A stretch of DNA of 7,606 nt from an uncultured Oscillibacter sp. (GTDB lineage: Bacteria; Bacillota; Clostridia; Oscillospirales; Oscillospiraceae). Of the stretch, positions 6,647 to 7,606 are shown piece by piece. The notes beneath the pieces are model-generated. The model searched no databases and had not been told where the DNA came from. It was given only the letters and a program-made list of their open reading frames with translations. A program made the position numbers and the translations under genes. Every line of letters begins with the position of its first letter. The stretch's first letter is position 1. Location of the stretch: the NCBI GenBank assembly GCA_946494635.1, contig CAMMCS010000092.1, positions 1 through 7,606 of the forward strand. Reading direction: 5' to 3'.

Positions 6647-6800
6647 TGCTGTCGCCCCCTTGCTTAACGTGCCTGCATCCTACCACGCCCCCCTGTTCAA
6701 ATTTTCTGAGCGGCGAAAAAAGCCAAAAATCCCTGCTCTGAAAATTTGAACAGGGGGGCGTGATATCCTTGGGGCACAAACCACAAAGGAGGAATATACA
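6647..6800. promoter_or_regulatory. Divergent control region between the ankyrin operon and clpP
   Basis: These 154 bases separate two divergent transcription units and must hold both promoters. No sigma-A promoter with normal 16-18-base spacing is visible in either direction. Facing outward on each side is the same element: TTGAAC (6746-6751 plus; 6700-6695 minus), then AGGGGGGCGTG, then a loose TA-rich hexamer 12 bases after TTGAAC (TATCCT at 6764-6769 plus; TAGGAT at 6682-6677 minus), then GGCAC at equal distance from both arms (6773-6777 plus; 6673-6669 minus). The centre is A-rich. This is compatible with twin promoters for an alternative sigma factor, or with two operators for one regulator. 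Which of these applies cannot be settled by reading. The clpP ribosome site AGGAGG is at 6787-6792. Confidence 0.5.
6684..6762. repeat. Perfect 23-bp inverted repeat with 33-bp centre
   Basis: The left arm 6684-6706 begins CACGCCCCCCTG and ends CAAATTTTC. The right arm 6740-6762 is its exact reverse complement, including the run of six G. After one T-T mismatch the pairing continues inward for six more pairs (GAGCGG at 6708-6713 with CTGCTC at 6733-6738, one of them G-T), leaving a loop rich in A. The symmetry also reaches outward, with TA at 6681-6682 matched by TA at 6764-6765, and GTGCC at 6669-6673 matched by GGCAC at 6773-6777, all centred on base 6723. It lies upstream of both flanking genes, so it is not a normal terminator. 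Confidence 0.95.
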
Positions 6801-7367
6801 ATGGTGACGATGCCCTATGTGATGGATCAAAAGGACGGCCGGGGCTCCGATCTCTTCTCCCGCCTGCTCCAGGACCGGGTGATCCTGCTGACCGGGGAGA
6901 TCGACGACGACAGCGCCGCCGTGGCGGTGGCCCAGCTGCTGTATCTGGAGGCCCAGGACAGCGAGAAGGAGGTCTCCCTCTATATCAACAGCCCCGGCGG
7001 CTCCGTGACGGCGGGGCTGGCCATTCTGGACACCATGCGTCACGTCCGCTGCCCGGTGGCCACCACCGGTGTGGGGCTGGCGGCCTCCATGGGGGCGGTG
7101 CTGCTGGCCGCCGGGGAGAAGGGAAAGCGCCGCCTGCTGCCCAGTGCGGAGGTGATGATCCACCAGCCCCTGGGCGGCGCCCAGGGGCCCACCACCGATG
7201 TCGTGATCCACGCCCGGCGGATGGAGCGGGTCAAGGAGCGGCTGCTGGATCTGATGGTCTCCTTCACCGGTCAGGGCCGGGAGAAGCTGGCGGCGGACAT
7301 GGAGCGGGACTGCTTCCTCACCGCCCAGGAGGCGGTGGACTACGGCCTGGCGGACCAGGTGCTGTAA
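6801..7367 (+). CDS. clpP: ClpP-type serine peptidase (ATP-dependent Clp protease proteolytic subunit)
   Basis: The 188-residue product is a full-length ClpP. All three catalytic residues are present: Ser96 in GLAASMGAVLLAAG, His121 in VMIHQPLGG and Asp170 in MERDCFLTAQEA. The oxyanion-region glycines are in INSPGGSVTAG (62-72). ClpP forms a double-heptamer chamber that degrades proteins fed by a AAA+ unfoldase (ClpX, ClpA or ClpC). The short N-terminus MVTMPYVMDQKDGRG matches the region that becomes the axial gate in the family. No clpX follows, as it often does for housekeeping clpP; instead there is a small membrane protein. This suggests an accessory paralogue, which the window alone cannot prove. 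AGGAGG at 6787-6792 lies 8 bases before the ATG. The gene diverges from the ANK-VWA-MoxR-AAA operon across the palindrome at 6684-6762. Signal-peptide peptidases of the wider family have extra membrane parts, which are absent here. Confidence 0.95.
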   Translation: MVTMPYVMDQKDGRGSDLFSRLLQDRVILLTGEIDDDSAAVAVAQLLYLEAQDSEKEVSLYINSPGGSVTAGLAILDTMRHVRCPVATTGVGLAASMGAVLLAAGEKGKRRLLPSAEVMIHQPLGGAQGPTTDVVIHARRMERVKERLLDLMVSFTGQGREKLAADMERDCFLTAQEAVDYGLADQVL

Positions 7368-7381
7368 GGGAGGGCGCGGCC

Positions 7382-7552
7382 ATGTGCTATGACGGTGCGG
7401 CGTGGATCCCCTTCCTGTGCGGCTTCCTGGTGGCAGGGCTGACGTCCCTGGTGCCAATCGCGGTGCTGGCCTTCCTCTGGATGCGGGCGGAGGCCCGGGA
7501 CGCCTTTTCCCGGCTGGAGGACCTGCTGGAGCAGGATGAGGCGGACGATTGA
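7382..7552 (+). CDS. Small single-span membrane protein, 56 residues, unknown function
   Basis: The frame begins MCYDGAAW and runs to a TGA at 7550-7552. Residues 8-34 form one long hydrophobic segment (WIPFLCGFLVAG to AVLAFLWM), followed by Arg35 and a charged, strongly acidic tail (SRLEDLLEQDEADD) that could form an amphipathic helix. By the positive-inside rule the tail would face the cytoplasm. It starts 14 bases after the clpP stop, with GGGAGG at 7368-7373 spaced 8 bases from the ATG, and the shared terminator follows 8 bases after its stop, so it is co-transcribed with clpP. I recognise no family. A cytoplasmic acidic tail beside a ClpP could tether or regulate the protease at the membrane, but that is conjecture. 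Ribosome site, stop and terminator placement together argue that it is a real gene. Confidence 0.75.
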   Translation: MCYDGAAWIPFLCGFLVAGLTSLVPIAVLAFLWMRAEARDAFSRLEDLLEQDEADD

Positions 7553-7560
7553 AAAAACAC

Positions 7561-7595
7561 AAAAGGGGCCGCCGCCCGCGGGCAGCGGCCCTTTT
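7561..7595 (+). terminator. Rho-independent terminator of the clpP unit, possibly bidirectional
   Basis: AAAAGGGGCCGC (7561-7572) pairs with GCGGCCCTTTT (7585-7595) with one extra G bulged, and an inner GCCC/GGGC pairing closes the tip. The stem ends in TTTT. On the opposite strand the A-rich stretch at 7552-7564 would give a long T tract after the same hairpin, so it could also stop a minus-strand gene entering from beyond 7606. Confidence 0.85.
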
Positions 7596-7606
7596 CGCAG
7601 GGATGC

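Noticed and set aside
6695..6751. CtsR or CIRCE heat-shock operator ahead of clpP
   Set aside because: GTTCAAA resembles one CtsR heptad, but there is no tandem second copy at the required spacing. CIRCE needs TTAGCACTC/GAGTGCTAA, which is absent.
6661..6780. Sigma-54 promoter suggested by the GGCAC words
   Set aside because: The GG to GC distance is 8 and not 10 on the minus side, and no GC element exists on the plus side.

Overview
The window looks like chromosomal DNA from a high-GC gut-type Firmicute, most likely an Oscillospiraceae-like Clostridium relative. This rests on the strong GC bias, the AGGAGG ribosome sites 7-8 bases before most starts, and protein wording I associate with Clostridia (the DUF5714 protein and the MoxR/VWA pair). 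No tRNA, rRNA, CRISPR array or insertion sequence is visible. The taxonomic call is an inference.

Layout. The left edge (1-295, minus) holds the N-terminal part of a cysteine-rich DUF5714 protein with a TTG start and a good sigma-A-type promoter at 427-455. From 6646 down to 544 runs a tight four-gene minus-strand operon: an ankyrin-repeat protein, a VWA/MIDAS protein with a decayed metallopeptidase-like N-terminus, a MoxR-type AAA+ ATPase, and a CbbX/SpoVK-like AAA+ ATPase carrying an extra N-terminal half. The last three are joined by 4-base ATGA overlaps. Diverging from this operon on the plus strand are a complete ClpP peptidase with an intact Ser-His-Asp triad (6801-7367) and a 56-residue single-span membrane protein (7382-7552), closed by a hairpin terminator at 7561-7595.

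The most striking DNA feature lies between the two divergent units: a perfect 23-bp inverted repeat (arms 6684-6706 and 6740-6762). Each arm presents the same TTTGAACAGGGGGGCGTG word to its outward gene, and no normal sigma-A promoter fits. This suggests that clpP and the ANK-VWA-MoxR-AAA operon are switched by one factor.

Working hypothesis. MoxR ATPases paired with VWA proteins act as chaperones that remodel or load protein complexes (RavA-ViaA and CbbQ-CbbO are known examples), and CbbX-like ATPases pull on protein tails. The ankyrin protein could supply target binding, and the ClpP could degrade what the ATPases unfold, possibly near the membrane through the small protein. The gene content and shared palindrome are visible in the sequence. 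The idea that they form one protein-quality-control or defence machine is inference.
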